DNA of 64,000 nucleotides from Clostridium senegalense JC122 (GTDB lineage: Bacteria > Bacillota > Clostridia > Clostridiales > Clostridiaceae). Under the pieces are notes generated by a model, which was not told the origin of the DNA, ran no database searches, and was given only the letters and a program-made list of their open reading frames with translations. The stretch covers positions 423,365 to 487,364 of the forward strand of contig NZ_HE611050.1 in the NCBI RefSeq assembly GCF_000285575.1. The letters run 5' to 3'. Both the position numbers and the translations under genes were made by a program. How positions within the stretch are numbered: position 1 is the stretch's first letter; every line of letters starts with the position of its first letter. Below are positions 39,134 through 48,615 of this stretch, piece after piece.

Positions 39134-39322
39134 ATGGGATACAATAGAGTATTAGTTCCAGAAGCTAAAGAAGGATTAAACAACTTTAAAATGGAAGCTG
39201 CTAAAGAAGTTGGAGTTAATCTTAAAAATGGTTACAACGGAGACTTAACTTCTAAAGAAGCTGGTTCTGTTGGTGGTCAAATGGTTAAAAAAATGGTAGA
39301 ATCTTATGAAAAAAATTTATAA
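39134..39322 (+). CDS. alpha/beta-type small acid-soluble spore protein (1 of 4)
   Basis: 62 residues. It has the alpha/beta SASP core with the germination-protease region (NNFKMEAAKEVGVNLKNG) and the DNA-binding block (EAGSVGGQMVKKMV). These proteins coat spore DNA, protect it from UV and are degraded to amino acids at germination. The start is ATG 39134 after GGAGGTG. This copy begins MGYNRV where the other three begin MSRNRV, and it has Lys41 instead of Arg41, so it is the most diverged of the array. Confidence 0.95.
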   Translation: MGYNRVLVPEAKEGLNNFKMEAAKEVGVNLKNGYNGDLTSKEAGSVGGQMVKKMVESYEKNL

Positions 39323-39417
39323 TTAATTTTATAAGATAATAGAATTACTCATACTAATTCTATACCATATACCTAAAAATTATTTAATTATTCAATTTGA
39401 TTAGGAGGTGCTCTACT

Positions 39418-39606
39418 ATGAGTAGAAACAGAGTATTAGTTCCAGAAGCTAAAGAAGGATTAAATAACTTTAAAATGGAAGCTGCTAAAGAAGTTGGAGT
39501 TAATCTTAAAAATGGTTACAATGGAGACCTAACTTCTAGAGAAGCAGGTTCAATTGGTGGCCAAATGGTTAAAAAAATGGTAGAGACTTACGAAAGAAAT
39601 CTGTAG
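39418..39606 (+). CDS. alpha/beta-type small acid-soluble spore protein (2 of 4)
   Basis: 62 residues, differing from copy 4 at a single position (Thr instead of Ala at residue 57). All family motifs are present. Its own AGGAGGTG ribosome site lies nine bases upstream, and the flanking spacer differs from those of the other copies, so each gene probably has its own promoter. The start is ATG 39418. Confidence 0.95.
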   Translation: MSRNRVLVPEAKEGLNNFKMEAAKEVGVNLKNGYNGDLTSREAGSIGGQMVKKMVETYERNL

Positions 39607-39693
39607 TAGGCTAATTTACCTAGGGTTTATTGAATCTAATCTTTAATTTAATAAATATATAATTAGAGATATATTAATAAGGAGGTGCTCATA

Positions 39694-39882
39694 ATGAGCA
39701 GAAATAGAGTATTAGTTCCAGAAGCTAAAGAAGGATTAAATAATTTCAAAATGGAAGCTGCTAAAGAAGTTGGAGTTAATCTTAAAAATGGTTACAATGG
39801 AGATTTAACTTCTAGAGAAGCTGGTTCTGTTGGTGGTCAAATGGTTAAAAAGATGGTAGAATCTTACGAAAAATCATTATAA
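39694..39882 (+). CDS. alpha/beta-type small acid-soluble spore protein (3 of 4)
   Basis: 62 residues, ending VESYEKSL. The coding sequence is nearly identical to the neighbouring copies while the spacers are not, which suggests duplication followed by gene conversion or strong selection. The start is ATG 39694 after AAGGAGGTG. Confidence 0.95.
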   Translation: MSRNRVLVPEAKEGLNNFKMEAAKEVGVNLKNGYNGDLTSREAGSVGGQMVKKMVESYEKSL

Positions 39883-39983
39883 TAAACTTTTGACACTTTA
39901 TCAAATATCAAACAAGCTACAAAATTTTATATTAAAACCATTTAAAGTATTTAAGTATACTTATATTAAAGGAGGCAATTTAA

Positions 39984-40172
39984 ATGAGCAGAAATAGAGT
40001 ATTAGTTCCAGAAGCTAAAGAAGGATTAAACAATTTCAAAATGGAGGCTGCTAAAGAAGTTGGAGTTAACCTAAAAAATGGTTATAATGGAGACTTAACT
40101 TCTAGAGAAGCCGGCTCAATTGGTGGCCAAATGGTTAAAAAAATGGTAGAAGCTTACGAAAGAAATTTATAA
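39984..40172 (+). CDS. alpha/beta-type small acid-soluble spore protein (4 of 4)
   Basis: 62 residues, ending VEAYERNL. It is the last of the tandem array and is followed after about 90 bases by a strong terminator. The ribosome site AAAGGAGG is 8 bases upstream. Confidence 0.95.
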   Translation: MSRNRVLVPEAKEGLNNFKMEAAKEVGVNLKNGYNGDLTSREAGSIGGQMVKKMVEAYERNL

Positions 40173-40264
40173 TAAATACTTTTCAAAATTTATTATAAAC
40201 TTTTAACCTGATGTTTGATATATAGTTTAGATTTATAGTATATTACTATATATTAATATCCCAT

Positions 40265-40316
40265 AAAAGAGTTATTTAAAATATTTTAAATATTTTAAAT
40301 AACTCTTTTCTTTATT
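40265..40316 (+). terminator. terminator after the SASP array
   Basis: A 22-bp AT-rich stem (AAAAGAGTTATTTAAAATAT and its complement ending ACTCTTTT at 40309), followed by a T-rich tail. It closes the fourth SASP gene. Confidence 0.85.
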
Positions 40317-40370
40317 TTTTATAAAAATCACTCTTTCAAAGACAATTTTTATTAAATTTTCACATAAAAA

Positions 40371-40399
40371 AGATTGTATCAGATTTATAGATACAATCT
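40371..40399 (-). terminator. terminator after the 75-residue gene
   Basis: A perfect 10-bp stem AGATTGTATC / GATACAATCT with a 9-base loop; on the minus strand it is followed by a T-run. It lies 14 bases past the stop. Confidence 0.88.
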
Positions 40400-40413
40400 C
40401 TTTTTATAATTAA

Positions 40414-40641
40414 TTATTGAAAAGAGTTTGATTTGTTTTTTTTAGCATCATCTGCTTCGATTTTATTTTCTATAGATTTTGCATTACTTAAACTATTTTG
40501 AACTGAGTTCAATTCATTTTGTAATTGTGCTTTAGTACTATTACTTTCAACAGTATTTGCTGCACTATCAATTGAATTTTTAACATTCTCCAATTGGTTT
40601 ATTGAATTTTTAACATTTTGTTTAGCATTTTTTTTAGCCAT
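40414..40641 (-). CDS. small helical protein of unknown function next to the SASP array
   Basis: 75 residues, Lys/Asn/Ser/Gln-rich, lacking Cys, Trp, Tyr and His. It is predicted as helices with heptad-like hydrophobics (INQLENVKNSIDSAANTVES) and a charged disordered tail. It does not match a family I recognise. Composition and proximity suggest a small spore or DNA-associated protein, but that is inference. It has a strong AGGAGG ribosome site and its own terminator. A 9-bp inverted repeat AATATTCTT / AAGAATATT (about 40658-40680) lies just before the ribosome site and could be an operator. Confidence 0.7.
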   Translation of the reverse strand: MAKKNAKQNVKNSINQLENVKNSIDSAANTVESNSTKAQLQNELNSVQNSLSNAKSIENKIEADDAKKNKSNSFQ

Positions 40642-40845
40642 TTGCTGTTCCTCCTAAAATATTCTTTTTACAAGAATATTATGTGCAACTATATTTTAAA
40701 TATACTTATGATTTTTAAGTTTATATGTATATTTTTAATATAAATGTTAAATTTATGATTATAATTTTAACATTTATAAAATCAATACTTAATTTTTTTA
40801 ATTATAAAGTAGTTTTAATTTCCACCTTATTTATTTATCTCTCTC

Positions 40846-40874
40846 TTGATTTTGATCTGTTATAAATATATAAT
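40846..40874 (+). promoter_or_regulatory. predicted sigma-A promoter of queT
   Basis: TTGATT (40846-40851), a 17-base spacer, then TATAAT (40869-40874). It places the transcription start about 12 bases before the preQ1 aptamer. Confidence 0.65.
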
Positions 40875-40892
40875 TATATATGGTATTGACTA

Positions 40893-40935
40893 AGACAGTT
40901 CGTAACCATCCTGTCTAAAAACAAAACTATGGAGG
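40893..40935 (+). ncRNA. preQ1-I riboswitch
   Basis: A compact H-type pseudoknot aptamer. P1 is AGACAG / CTGTCT (40893-40898 with 40911-40916), the loop is TTCGTAACCATC, and an A-rich tail (AAAAACAAAACTATGG) follows. The tail's ATGG (40929-40932) can pair with the loop's CCAT (40906-40909) and overlaps the GGAGG ribosome site of queT. preQ1 binding should therefore hide the ribosome site, a translational OFF switch. It closely resembles the well-known Thermoanaerobacter type. Confidence 0.88.
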
Positions 40936-40944
40936 TATATATAA

Positions 40945-41454
40945 ATGAATAAACAAAACAATACTAGAAAAATTGCATTTGCAGCTCTTTTAGCAGCAAT
41001 ATATGCAACACTTACTGTAACTCTTAACTTTATGAGTTATGGACCTATTCAGATTAGAATTGCAGAAGGATTAACAGTTTTACCTTATTTCTCACCTTAT
41101 GCAATTTGGGGACTTTTTTTAGGTTGCTTAATGTCTAACATCATTAGTCCCATGGGCATTCCTGATTTAATAGTAGGTTCTTTAGCTACTTTATTAGCTT
41201 CTTATTTAACCTACAAAATTGGAAAAAGTAATTTGAAACATAAAAGATTATTAGCTCCACTTCCAGCGGTATTAGTTAACGCTATTGTAGTTGGAAGTAT
41301 GTTAAAAGTTCTTTATGCTCCAAATGTACCTTTAATTTTCAATATGTTTTATGTTGGAATAGGTCAATTTATTTGTTGTTATGGATTGGGACTTCCATTA
41401 ATATCAGCTTTAGAGAAAAATTCAAAGATAAGTAATATACTTAAACTAAATTAA
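40945..41454 (+). CDS. queT: QueT family queuosine-precursor transporter (ECF S component)
   Basis: 169 residues, hydrophobic, with about five or six membrane segments. The family motif near YGPIQIRIAEGLTVLPYFSP and the loop SNIISPMGIPDLIVGS are present. QueT proteins are substrate-binding subunits of energy-coupling-factor transporters for preQ1/preQ0-type precursors. The preQ1-I riboswitch directly upstream is independent support. The energising ATPases are not in the window, as expected for a group II ECF system sharing a common module. Confidence 0.93.
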   Translation: MNKQNNTRKIAFAALLAAIYATLTVTLNFMSYGPIQIRIAEGLTVLPYFSPYAIWGLFLGCLMSNIISPMGIPDLIVGSLATLLASYLTYKIGKSNLKHKRLLAPLPAVLVNAIVVGSMLKVLYAPNVPLIFNMFYVGIGQFICCYGLGLPLISALEKNSKISNILKLN

Positions 41455-41469
41455 GATTTAAAATAAGGA

Positions 41470-41498
41470 AAAAGCAGTAATTATATATTACTGCTTTT
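41470..41498. terminator. bidirectional terminator between queT and recJ
   Basis: AAAAGCAGTAAT paired with ATTACTGCTTTT around a 5-base loop, flanked by A's and T's, sits between the convergent queT and recJ stops. Confidence 0.9.
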
Positions 41499-41504
41499 AT
41501 ATTT

Positions 41505-43271
41505 TTATTGTATCTTAAAATTATTTACTTTCAGTTGCACTGATACATTTCCATTATATTCATTAATTGATGGTGAAAAAATTAAATCTATTTTCATACC
41601 AAAAGGATTTTCTAGCATATATTCATAACTCTCACCATATGCTTCTTTTAAATCTTCTATAAATTCCTCTACTTTATTAAAACATATTCCATCTATACAT
41701 CTATTTGTACCATTAATTCTACATCTTAATTTTAATGTATTTTTATGTTCTCCTAATATACTTATTTTTTCTATAGATACATTTTTTTCAGCAAGTATTG
41801 GAGATGAATTTCCTTTTCCAAAGGGCTCTAAGGCTTTCAACTCATCTATAACTTTAAAATTTACATTTTTCAATGATAATCTTTCATCTATCCTTATTTT
41901 GTATATCAAGTCATTTTCTTTTAATGTGCATAATTCATTTATTTTTAACCTAAAATCATCAATATTTTCCTTTTTTATTGAAAGTCCTGCAGCCATAGGA
42001 TGTCCACCAAACTTTTCTAAAAGACTTTTACATTTTATTAATTCTTCAAACATATTATATTCTGAAATAGATCTTGCTGAACCTTTAGGCATTTCTTTTC
42101 CTTTAGTCAAAACTATAGTTGGACGATTATAACTATCTTTAATCCTTCCAGCAACTATGCCTGCTATACTCTCATGTATTTTTTCATTATAAATTACTAA
42201 AATTTTATCATTTTTCAAATTAGAATTTTCTATAATTTCCTTTACTTCTTCCACTGCCTCATTTGTTAAATCTTGTCTTGTCTTATTTAATTCTACTAAA
42301 GTTTTTGCTAATTCTTTAGCTTTTTCTTCAGTGTCTGCCAATAATAAATCTACAGATAAAAATGCTGTCTCCAATCTTCCAGTAGCATTTATGCATGGTC
42401 CTATCAAAAAACCTATATGATATGAAGATACTTCTCCTTTTATGTTTAATTCCTCTTTTAAAGCAGCAATACCTAAGTTTTTAGTATTAGCTAAAATTTT
42501 CAATCCTTCTTTTGCTATTATTCTATTTTCATCAATTAAATCTACAACATCACAAATAGTTCCAATAGCTGCTATATCTATAAGTTCATAGGCTTTTTCT
42601 TTAGGTATTTCCATTTCATTATAAATACCTTGCGCAAACTTAAAAGCTATTCCTGCACCACATAAATTTTTAAATGGATAATCACAATCTAATCTTTTAG
42701 GATTTATGACTGCATCTGCATTAGGAAGTGTATATACTCTTTCTCCTTTTTCTTTCTCTTCAAAAGGAAGTTCATGATGATCTGTAACTACAATAGTCAT
42801 TCCTAACTCTTTTGCTTTTTCAACTTGTTCTAATGCTGATATTCCATTATCACAAGTAATTACTACGTTATAACCATCTTTTTTAATTTTTTCAAGCCTT
42901 TCACTTGACATACCATATCCTTCTGTTTCTCTATTTGGTATATAATAATTTACCTTTGCACCACATAAAGTTAATGCCTTATATAATATTACTGTACTTG
43001 TAACGCCATCAGCATCATAATCTCCATAAATCATAATTTTTTCTTTATTTAAAATAGCACATTTAATTATATTTATACCATTTTCCATATCTTTCATTAA
43101 AAATGGACTATGCAAGTTTTCTAAACGCGGATTTAAAAATTTTTTCATATCTTCTATAGTACTAATCCCTCTATTTATCATAATTTTTACTATGAGAGGG
43201 CTTACACCTAAAATTCTTCCAACTTTATCTAAGTTAGTTTTTGTAGTTCTCAACATCCATTTAGTCTTCAT
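41505..43271 (-). CDS. recJ: single-stranded-DNA-specific exonuclease RecJ
   Basis: 588 residues. DHH phosphoesterase motifs are MIYGDYDADGVTSTVILY, VITCDNGIS and IVVTDHHELPF. The DHHA1 domain carries KFGGHPMAAGLSI, and an OB-type C-terminal domain follows. It degrades single-stranded DNA 5' to 3' in recombination and repair. It is intact and of usual length. Confidence 0.95.
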   Translation of the reverse strand: MKTKWMLRTTKTNLDKVGRILGVSPLIVKIMINRGISTIEDMKKFLNPRLENLHSPFLMKDMENGINIIKCAILNKEKIMIYGDYDADGVTSTVILYKALTLCGAKVNYYIPNRETEGYGMSSERLEKIKKDGYNVVITCDNGISALEQVEKAKELGMTIVVTDHHELPFEEKEKGERVYTLPNADAVINPKRLDCDYPFKNLCGAGIAFKFAQGIYNEMEIPKEKAYELIDIAAIGTICDVVDLIDENRIIAKEGLKILANTKNLGIAALKEELNIKGEVSSYHIGFLIGPCINATGRLETAFLSVDLLLADTEEKAKELAKTLVELNKTRQDLTNEAVEEVKEIIENSNLKNDKILVIYNEKIHESIAGIVAGRIKDSYNRPTIVLTKGKEMPKGSARSISEYNMFEELIKCKSLLEKFGGHPMAAGLSIKKENIDDFRLKINELCTLKENDLIYKIRIDERLSLKNVNFKVIDELKALEPFGKGNSSPILAEKNVSIEKISILGEHKNTLKLRCRINGTNRCIDGICFNKVEEFIEDLKEAYGESYEYMLENPFGMKIDLIFSPSINEYNGNVSVQLKVNNFKIQ

Positions 43272-43528
43272 TTCTTCACCCCTAAAATATAATAATCAAA
43301 TAAAATCTTGAATTTTATTTGATATAAAACATAATACATAAACAATATTTTATATATTTACTTACTTAAATACAATAATTTAATTTTATCACATTCTCTC
43401 TTCAAATAAAGTTTATATAGATTTTAATTAATAATTATTCTTTTAAAGTTATTATTACTATTGATTTTAAATAATTATTTGATAGAATTAATTATTATAT
43501 ATTTCAAAATAATTTAGGAGGATTTATT

Positions 43529-44347
43529 ATGGATAATTTACTTTTTGGAATATCAGGATTACCTTTAGGTGAACTTAACTCTAAATTTACCTATAAGACA
43601 GGCATACCTTATTTGAAAAACTTAGGATTAGATGCTATGGAGTTACCATTCGTCAGATCTGTTAATATTACTGACAAAAATAAAGATGATGTTTTAAAGG
43701 CTAAAAATGATAATAACTTTTATCTTTCAGCTCATGGATCATATTATATAAATCTAAATGCAGATGAAATTGAAAAACAAGAAAAATCTATAGAAAGAAT
43801 TATTCAAGGTGCTGAAGGTTTAAAAAAAGTTAATGGCCGTAGTTTAATTTTTCATCCTGGGTTTTATCTTAAAGATTCAAAAGAAGAAACTTTTGAAACA
43901 ATAAAAGAAAATTTGCTTAAACTTCCCAATATAGGTATCGATTATAGACTTGAAACTACAGGTAAAGGAACTCAATTTGGTGATTTAGAAGAATTAGTAT
44001 CCCTTTGCAAGCATGTACCTACATGTAAACTTTGCGTTGATTTTTCCCATATTCATGCAAGATATAATGGTGCATTAAAAAGTTATGATGATTTTGCTAA
44101 AATATTAACTTATATAGGTGACAATTTAGGTGAAGATGCTTTAAATGATATGCATATACATATATCTGGAATAAACTATGGTGAAAAGGGTGAAAAAAAC
44201 CACTTACCTTTCGAAGAAAGTGATTTCAATTATAAAGCATGTATGAAAGCATTTAAAAATTTTAATATAAAAGGTTGTATCATTTGCGAAAGTCCTATAC
44301 TTGAAAATGATTCCTTATTACTAAAAAATACTTATCAATCTCTTTAA
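43529..44347 (+). CDS. endonuclease IV-like TIM-barrel protein
   Basis: 272 residues. It starts LLFGISGLPLGEL and has the AP-endonuclease-2 fold pattern: LSAHGSYYINLNA, LIFHPGFYL, a YRLETTGKGTQFGDL metal-ligand strand, KLCVDFSHIHAR, DMHIHISG and CIICESPIL. These His, Glu and Asp residues correspond to the three-metal site of endonuclease IV (Nfo). It is more likely an Nfo paralogue common in clostridia than canonical Nfo; activity on abasic DNA is inferred from the family. The ribosome site is AGGAGG. Confidence 0.85.
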   Translation: MDNLLFGISGLPLGELNSKFTYKTGIPYLKNLGLDAMELPFVRSVNITDKNKDDVLKAKNDNNFYLSAHGSYYINLNADEIEKQEKSIERIIQGAEGLKKVNGRSLIFHPGFYLKDSKEETFETIKENLLKLPNIGIDYRLETTGKGTQFGDLEELVSLCKHVPTCKLCVDFSHIHARYNGALKSYDDFAKILTYIGDNLGEDALNDMHIHISGINYGEKGEKNHLPFEESDFNYKACMKAFKNFNIKGCIICESPILENDSLLLKNTYQSL

Positions 44348-44351
44348 TAAA

Positions 44352-44392
44352 AAAACTATGAAATTATTTATTAAAATTAATTTCATAGTTTT
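44352..44392. terminator. bidirectional terminator between the Nfo-like and M16 genes
   Basis: AAAACTATGAAATTA paired with TAATTTCATAGTTTT, an 11-base loop, between convergent stops. Confidence 0.88.
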
Positions 44393-44403
44393 ACATGTTT
44401 TAA

Positions 44404-45615
44404 CTAACCTGTTATAACTTGTATTGTAGGGTTTTTCAATACTTTATTTATAACTTCTAGAATTTCATTTTCCGTTATATTTTCAATTTCAAATTCGTCA
44501 AATAATAAATTACAATCTCCATACATAAGTTCATATATAGCAGTGTTAAAGCTTAATGTTATTGATTTTTCAAGACCTAACATTCTTTTTAATTTACAAT
44601 TTTTAAGTATAGATTGTATTTTTTCCTCTGTAAATATATTTTTTAAATTTACAGTTTTTTTATGTTATCATCTATTAATTTCATTGCTAATTCTATATTT
44701 TCCTTAGATGTTCCTAAACTTATTGAATATAATTTTATTCCTGATTCATTTTTCAAAAAACCTTTTATATCATATACTAGCCCTCTTTTAGTTCTTATTT
44801 CATCATACAAAACTGAGCTAGTTCCCTCTCCAAAATAACTATTAAAAATTCTCAAAATGGTTATTTCTCTATCACTTAACTCATCGATAGAAAAGATATA
44901 CTGTATTTTACTAGAATTTATTCCTTCTTTATATTCATAAAAAATATTATTTATGTTTTTTCATAAAGGATGCTTTCTTTTTCTTTTTCTTTAATATAGC
45001 CATTTTTAAAATAGTTTTCAACTATCTTTATCACTTCTTCAAAGGATATAGATGAAACTACTGATATAACCATATTATTAATATGATAATACTTATTATA
45101 ATATTTTTTCACATCTTCTATAGTATATTTTTTATTAAACTTTCATTTCCTATAATTAAATCTTTAATTCTTCTTTTAGAAAATCCATTATATAAAACTT
45201 TATCTTCACAATGTTGTGATACATCATCACTCCATTCTTTAAGTTCTTCACATATAACTGAAATTTCTTCTTTAAAATATTTTTCTTCAAATGTTGGATT
45301 TAAAATTATATCACTATAAAGCTCTAATCCACGTTCAAAGTCTTCTGATAAAGATGTTCCATAATATACTACATAAGGATAATTTGTCATAGCATTATGA
45401 AATCCAAAAATTTTATCACACTCTTTGTTTATATCTATTTCACTTCTACTTTGTGTTCCTTTAAATACCATATGCTCTACTATATGACTAAGCCCTATTT
45501 CATCTTCTCTTTCCTTTATGGCTCCACCATCTATTGCTATAGTGAAGGATGTAATATCTGTTTTTGTATTAGTATAAATCAATTTTAATCCATTATCTAA
45601 AACTATTTTTTCCAT
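44404..45615 (-). pseudogene. M16 family zinc peptidase (pitrilysin-like), three frameshifts
   Basis: Read through, this is one gene of about 404 residues. The N-terminal part has the inverted zinc motif HIVEH (residues 44-48), a downstream SVICEELKEW with the third ligand Glu, and a C-terminal half with RIFNSYFGEGTSSVLYDEIR and RGLVYDI. The frame breaks at three A-runs on the coding strand (complement of 45128-45133, 44956-44961 and 44655-44661); adding one A to each restores a continuous protein to a stop at 44404-44406. It is either an inactivated gene or three homopolymer miscalls. Family members degrade peptides in the cytosol or process small precursors. Confidence 0.82.
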
Positions 45616-45641
45616 ATCTTACCCCTATTTATAAATTTTAA

Positions 45642-45688
45642 AAATAACTAGCCAAATAGACTTTTAAGCTCTATATTAGCTAGTTATT
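45642..45688 (-). terminator. terminator after parC
   Basis: The stem AAATAACTAGC / GCTAGTTATT with a long loop, just past the parC stop at 45694 and before the M16 gene. Confidence 0.65.
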
Positions 45689-45693
45689 ATTTT

Positions 45694-48603
45694 TTATTCT
45701 ATATTTACTTCTGCAATTTCATCATCTAGTAACTGCATTATACTTCTACCTCTTCCAGCTCTATTTTGAGGTATTATCTCATTTATAGATATCTTTTTAC
45801 TGTTTCCACTTACAGTAGTAAGAATTAAACTACTATTTAATTTATCTACACAAACTTCATCATTAATAATCTCTTCATTTGCATCTACTATTTTAGCATA
45901 ACTAACTATATCATCATCTTTTAAACTAATAGCAGTTACACCGCTAGCATTTTTCCCCATAGGATTTATACTTTCTAATGCAAATCTTATAGCCATTGCA
46001 TTCTTAGTAATAACTATAATATCATTTTCACCTTTATCTTCTACAACTTTTATAACCTTATCCGCACCTCTTAATTTACATGCTATTGTATCTATATAGC
46101 TTCCACTAAACTCTGTAGTGTTCGTTCTTTTTATTAATCCATTTTGCGTTATAAAGTAGAAACTTAAGTCATCATTATATTTATTAAAAGAGTAGATCGA
46201 TATTATAGTATCTTTAGGATTATACTCCTCTACAAATTCTTTCAATGAACTTCCTTTTTTATTACCTACATTATGAAGCATGTATCCCTTTAATTTATAT
46301 ACAATTCCGCCTTCAGTGAAAACTAATATTTCTTCCATACTGTTTGTTAAAATACATACATCTTCTTGTGTAGCTCTTTGAGATACTCGTAGTAAATTTT
46401 TAGAATTAATACTTAGATAAAATTCTTTAAAATAAAATTCGCTGGTATATTCAGCATTTATTCCCTCATCATTATTAGACAAAGTAAATATCTCACTTCC
46501 TAATACATTTTTATCTGTACATTCTAAATTAGGCTCCTCTACAGTAAATACTAATCCATTTTTACTTTCTATTTTTATAAACTGCTCTTCTCTATCTTTT
46601 TTTACTATTGACACGTTTATTAACTTTTCATCCTGCCTAAGTTTTATAGCTAAAAGCTTAGAGTAATTAGTATTAAATTTACTAAGTTCTGTCTTTTTCA
46701 AGATTCCTTTAGATGTTATAAACATTACATCTAAAGATTTTTCAAAAGCATCTATTACAAAAGCATTAATTATTTGTTCATTATCTAAATTTAATGTTTT
46801 TATAATACTTTCAATTTTTTCGCCTTTTTCTTTCCATTTAAATTCTGGTATATTATTTATCTTTACTTGATACATATTTCCTAAATTAGTAAACATCACA
46901 AGAGTATCTTTTGTATTACCATGTATCAGAAATTTATTAAAATCTCCTTCTCTATGCTCTATATCATTTATATCCTGTGAAGTTCTAATAAATGATTTTT
47001 GAGCAATTCTTTTTACAAATCCTTCATTAGAAAGTGTTATTACAACATCTTCTTCAATTATTAACTCTTCTACTTCGATTTTAGCTTCTTCATCATTTTC
47101 AACAATAATAGTTCTTCTATCATCATTATACTTATCTTTTATTTCTAAAAGTTCTTTTTTTATAACCTTTATAAGTTCTTTTTCATCATTTAATATCTTT
47201 CTTAACTTTCTCATAAAACTTTCAAGCTCTTTATATTCTTTTTCAAAAGTTTTAATCTCAAGCCCTGTAAGTCTATATAGCATAAGCTCTAAAATAGCTT
47301 CTGATTGTATTTGCGTAAAGGCAAAGTTATTTATTAAATTTATAGATGCATCTTTTTTAGATTTAGATCCTCTTATTACCTTAATAACATCATCCATAAT
47401 ATCTATAGCTTTTATAAAACCTTCTACTATATGAAATCTCTTTTCTGCTCTTTCAAGATCCTTTTTTGTCCTTCTTATTACAACATCTTTTTGATGATTT
47501 ATATAATGAGATATTATAGATTTCAATCCTAATGTTTCAGGCTTTCCATTTGCAATAGCTACCATATTAAATGATATATTACATTGGAGCTCTGTTTTTT
47601 TAAACAAATACTTTTGAACTTTATTTACAAGCTCTTTTGTTGCACTTTTTTTAAATTCTATAACAGCTCTAATTCCATTTCTATCTGATTCATCTCTTAT
47701 ATCTGAAATTATATCTAATGCTTTTGAATGTTTTTTATCTCCGGTCATATCTGATATGTTTTGAAGTATTTTAGCTTTATTTTTTCTATATGGAAATTCA
47801 GTTATAACTATGGCTAATCTATTATTTTCTAGTTCTTCTATATGTGTTTTCGCCCTTAATGTAACCTTTCCTTCTCCAGTTTCATATGCAGCCAATATAG
47901 CATTTTTTCCTATAAGCGTTCCACCTGTTGGAAGGTCTGGTCCTTTTATATAATTCATTAGTTCTTTTGTAGTTATTTCACTATTTTCAGCATAAGCAAG
48001 TGCCCCATCTATTACCTCACCTAAATTATGTGGTGGTATATTGGTAGCAAGTCCTACAGCTATACCAAAAACTCCATTTACTAATAAATTAGGGTATCTA
48101 GCAGGCAATACTGTGGGTTCCTTTTCTGTATCAGAATAGTTTAAATCCATGTCTACTACATCTTTTTCTATATCTCTTAACATTTCCATTGCAATATTAG
48201 AAAGTCTTGCTTCAGTATAACGCATAGCTGCTGCACTATCTCCATCTATACTTCCCCAGTTTCCATGACCATCTATAAGTGGCATTCTTGTTGAAAAGTC
48301 CTGAGCTAATATTACCATTGCATCATACACAGAAGTATCTCCATGTGGATGATATTTACCTAATATATCTCCAACAATTCTAGCTGACTTATAATACGGC
48401 TTATCCGGATATGCCTTTAACATATATGCACCATAAAGAATCCTTCTATGAACTGGCTTTAATCCATCTCTAACATCTGGAAGTGCTCTATCTTTTGCAA
48501 CCTCAACTGCATAAGGAAGATAATTCTCTGGCATAGCTTCATCTATTGGTGTATTTAAAATATTGTTATCTTTTGGTATTTCTTTATTTATTTTTTTCGC
48601 CAT
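45694..48603 (-). CDS. parC: DNA topoisomerase IV subunit A (ParC)
   Basis: 969 residues. The breakage-reunion domain holds the quinolone-determining segment [14 protein letters not shown] and the catalytic tyrosine in [12 protein letters not shown] long coiled coil and a C-terminal beta-pinwheel (repeats such as [20 protein letters not shown] and [20 protein letters not shown]) follow. It decatenates daughter chromosomes with ParE. It lies 12 bases after parE. GyrA is the alternative, but the adjacent ParE-type subunit and lack of an origin-type context favour topoisomerase IV. It is intact despite broken neighbours. Confidence 0.92.
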   Translation of the reverse strand: MAKKINKEIPKDNNILNTPIDEAMPENYLPYAVEVAKDRALPDVRDGLKPVHRRILYGAYMLKAYPDKPYYKSARIVGDILGKYHPHGDTSVYDAMVILAQDFSTRMPLIDGHGNWGSIDGDSAAAMRYTEARLSNIAMEMLRDIEKDVVDMDLNYSDTEKEPTVLPARYPNLLVNGVFGIAVGLATNIPPHNLGEVIDGALAYAENSEITTKELMNYIKGPDLPTGGTLIGKNAILAAYETGEGKVTLRAKTHIEELENNRLAIVITEFPYRKNKAKILQNISDMTGDKKHSKALDIISDIRDESDRNGIRAVIEFKKSATKELVNKVQKYLFKKTELQCNISFNMVAIANGKPETLGLKSIISHYINHQKDVVIRRTKKDLERAEKRFHIVEGFIKAIDIMDDVIKVIRGSKSKKDASINLINNFAFTQIQSEAILELMLYRLTGLEIKTFEKEYKELESFMRKLRKILNDEKELIKVIKKELLEIKDKYNDDRRTIIVENDEEAKIEVEELIIEEDVVITLSNEGFVKRIAQKSFIRTSQDINDIEHREGDFNKFLIHGNTKDTLVMFTNLGNMYQVKINNIPEFKWKEKGEKIESIIKTLNLDNEQIINAFVIDAFEKSLDVMFITSKGILKKTELSKFNTNYSKLLAIKLRQDEKLINVSIVKKDREEQFIKIESKNGLVFTVEEPNLECTDKNVLGSEIFTLSNNDEGINAEYTSEFYFKEFYLSINSKNLLRVSQRATQEDVCILTNSMEEILVFTEGGIVYKLKGYMLHNVGNKKGSSLKEFVEEYNPKDTIISIYSFNKYNDDLSFYFITQNGLIKRTNTTEFSGSYIDTIACKLRGADKVIKVVEDKGENDIIVITKNAMAIRFALESINPMGKNASGVTAISLKDDDIVSYAKIVDANEEIINDEVCVDKLNSSLILTTVSGNSKKISINEIIPQNRAGRGRSIMQLLDDEIAEVNIE

Positions 48604-48615
48604 AAATTCTCCCTC

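Noticed and set aside
39341..39360. CATACTA before the second SASP as a sigma-G -10 element
   Set aside because: No acceptable -35 element at the right distance.
39134..40172. Regularly spaced near-identical units that might suggest a CRISPR-like array
   Set aside because: The units are 189-bp protein genes with ribosome sites and stop codons; spacers are unequal and there are no short direct repeats or cas genes.
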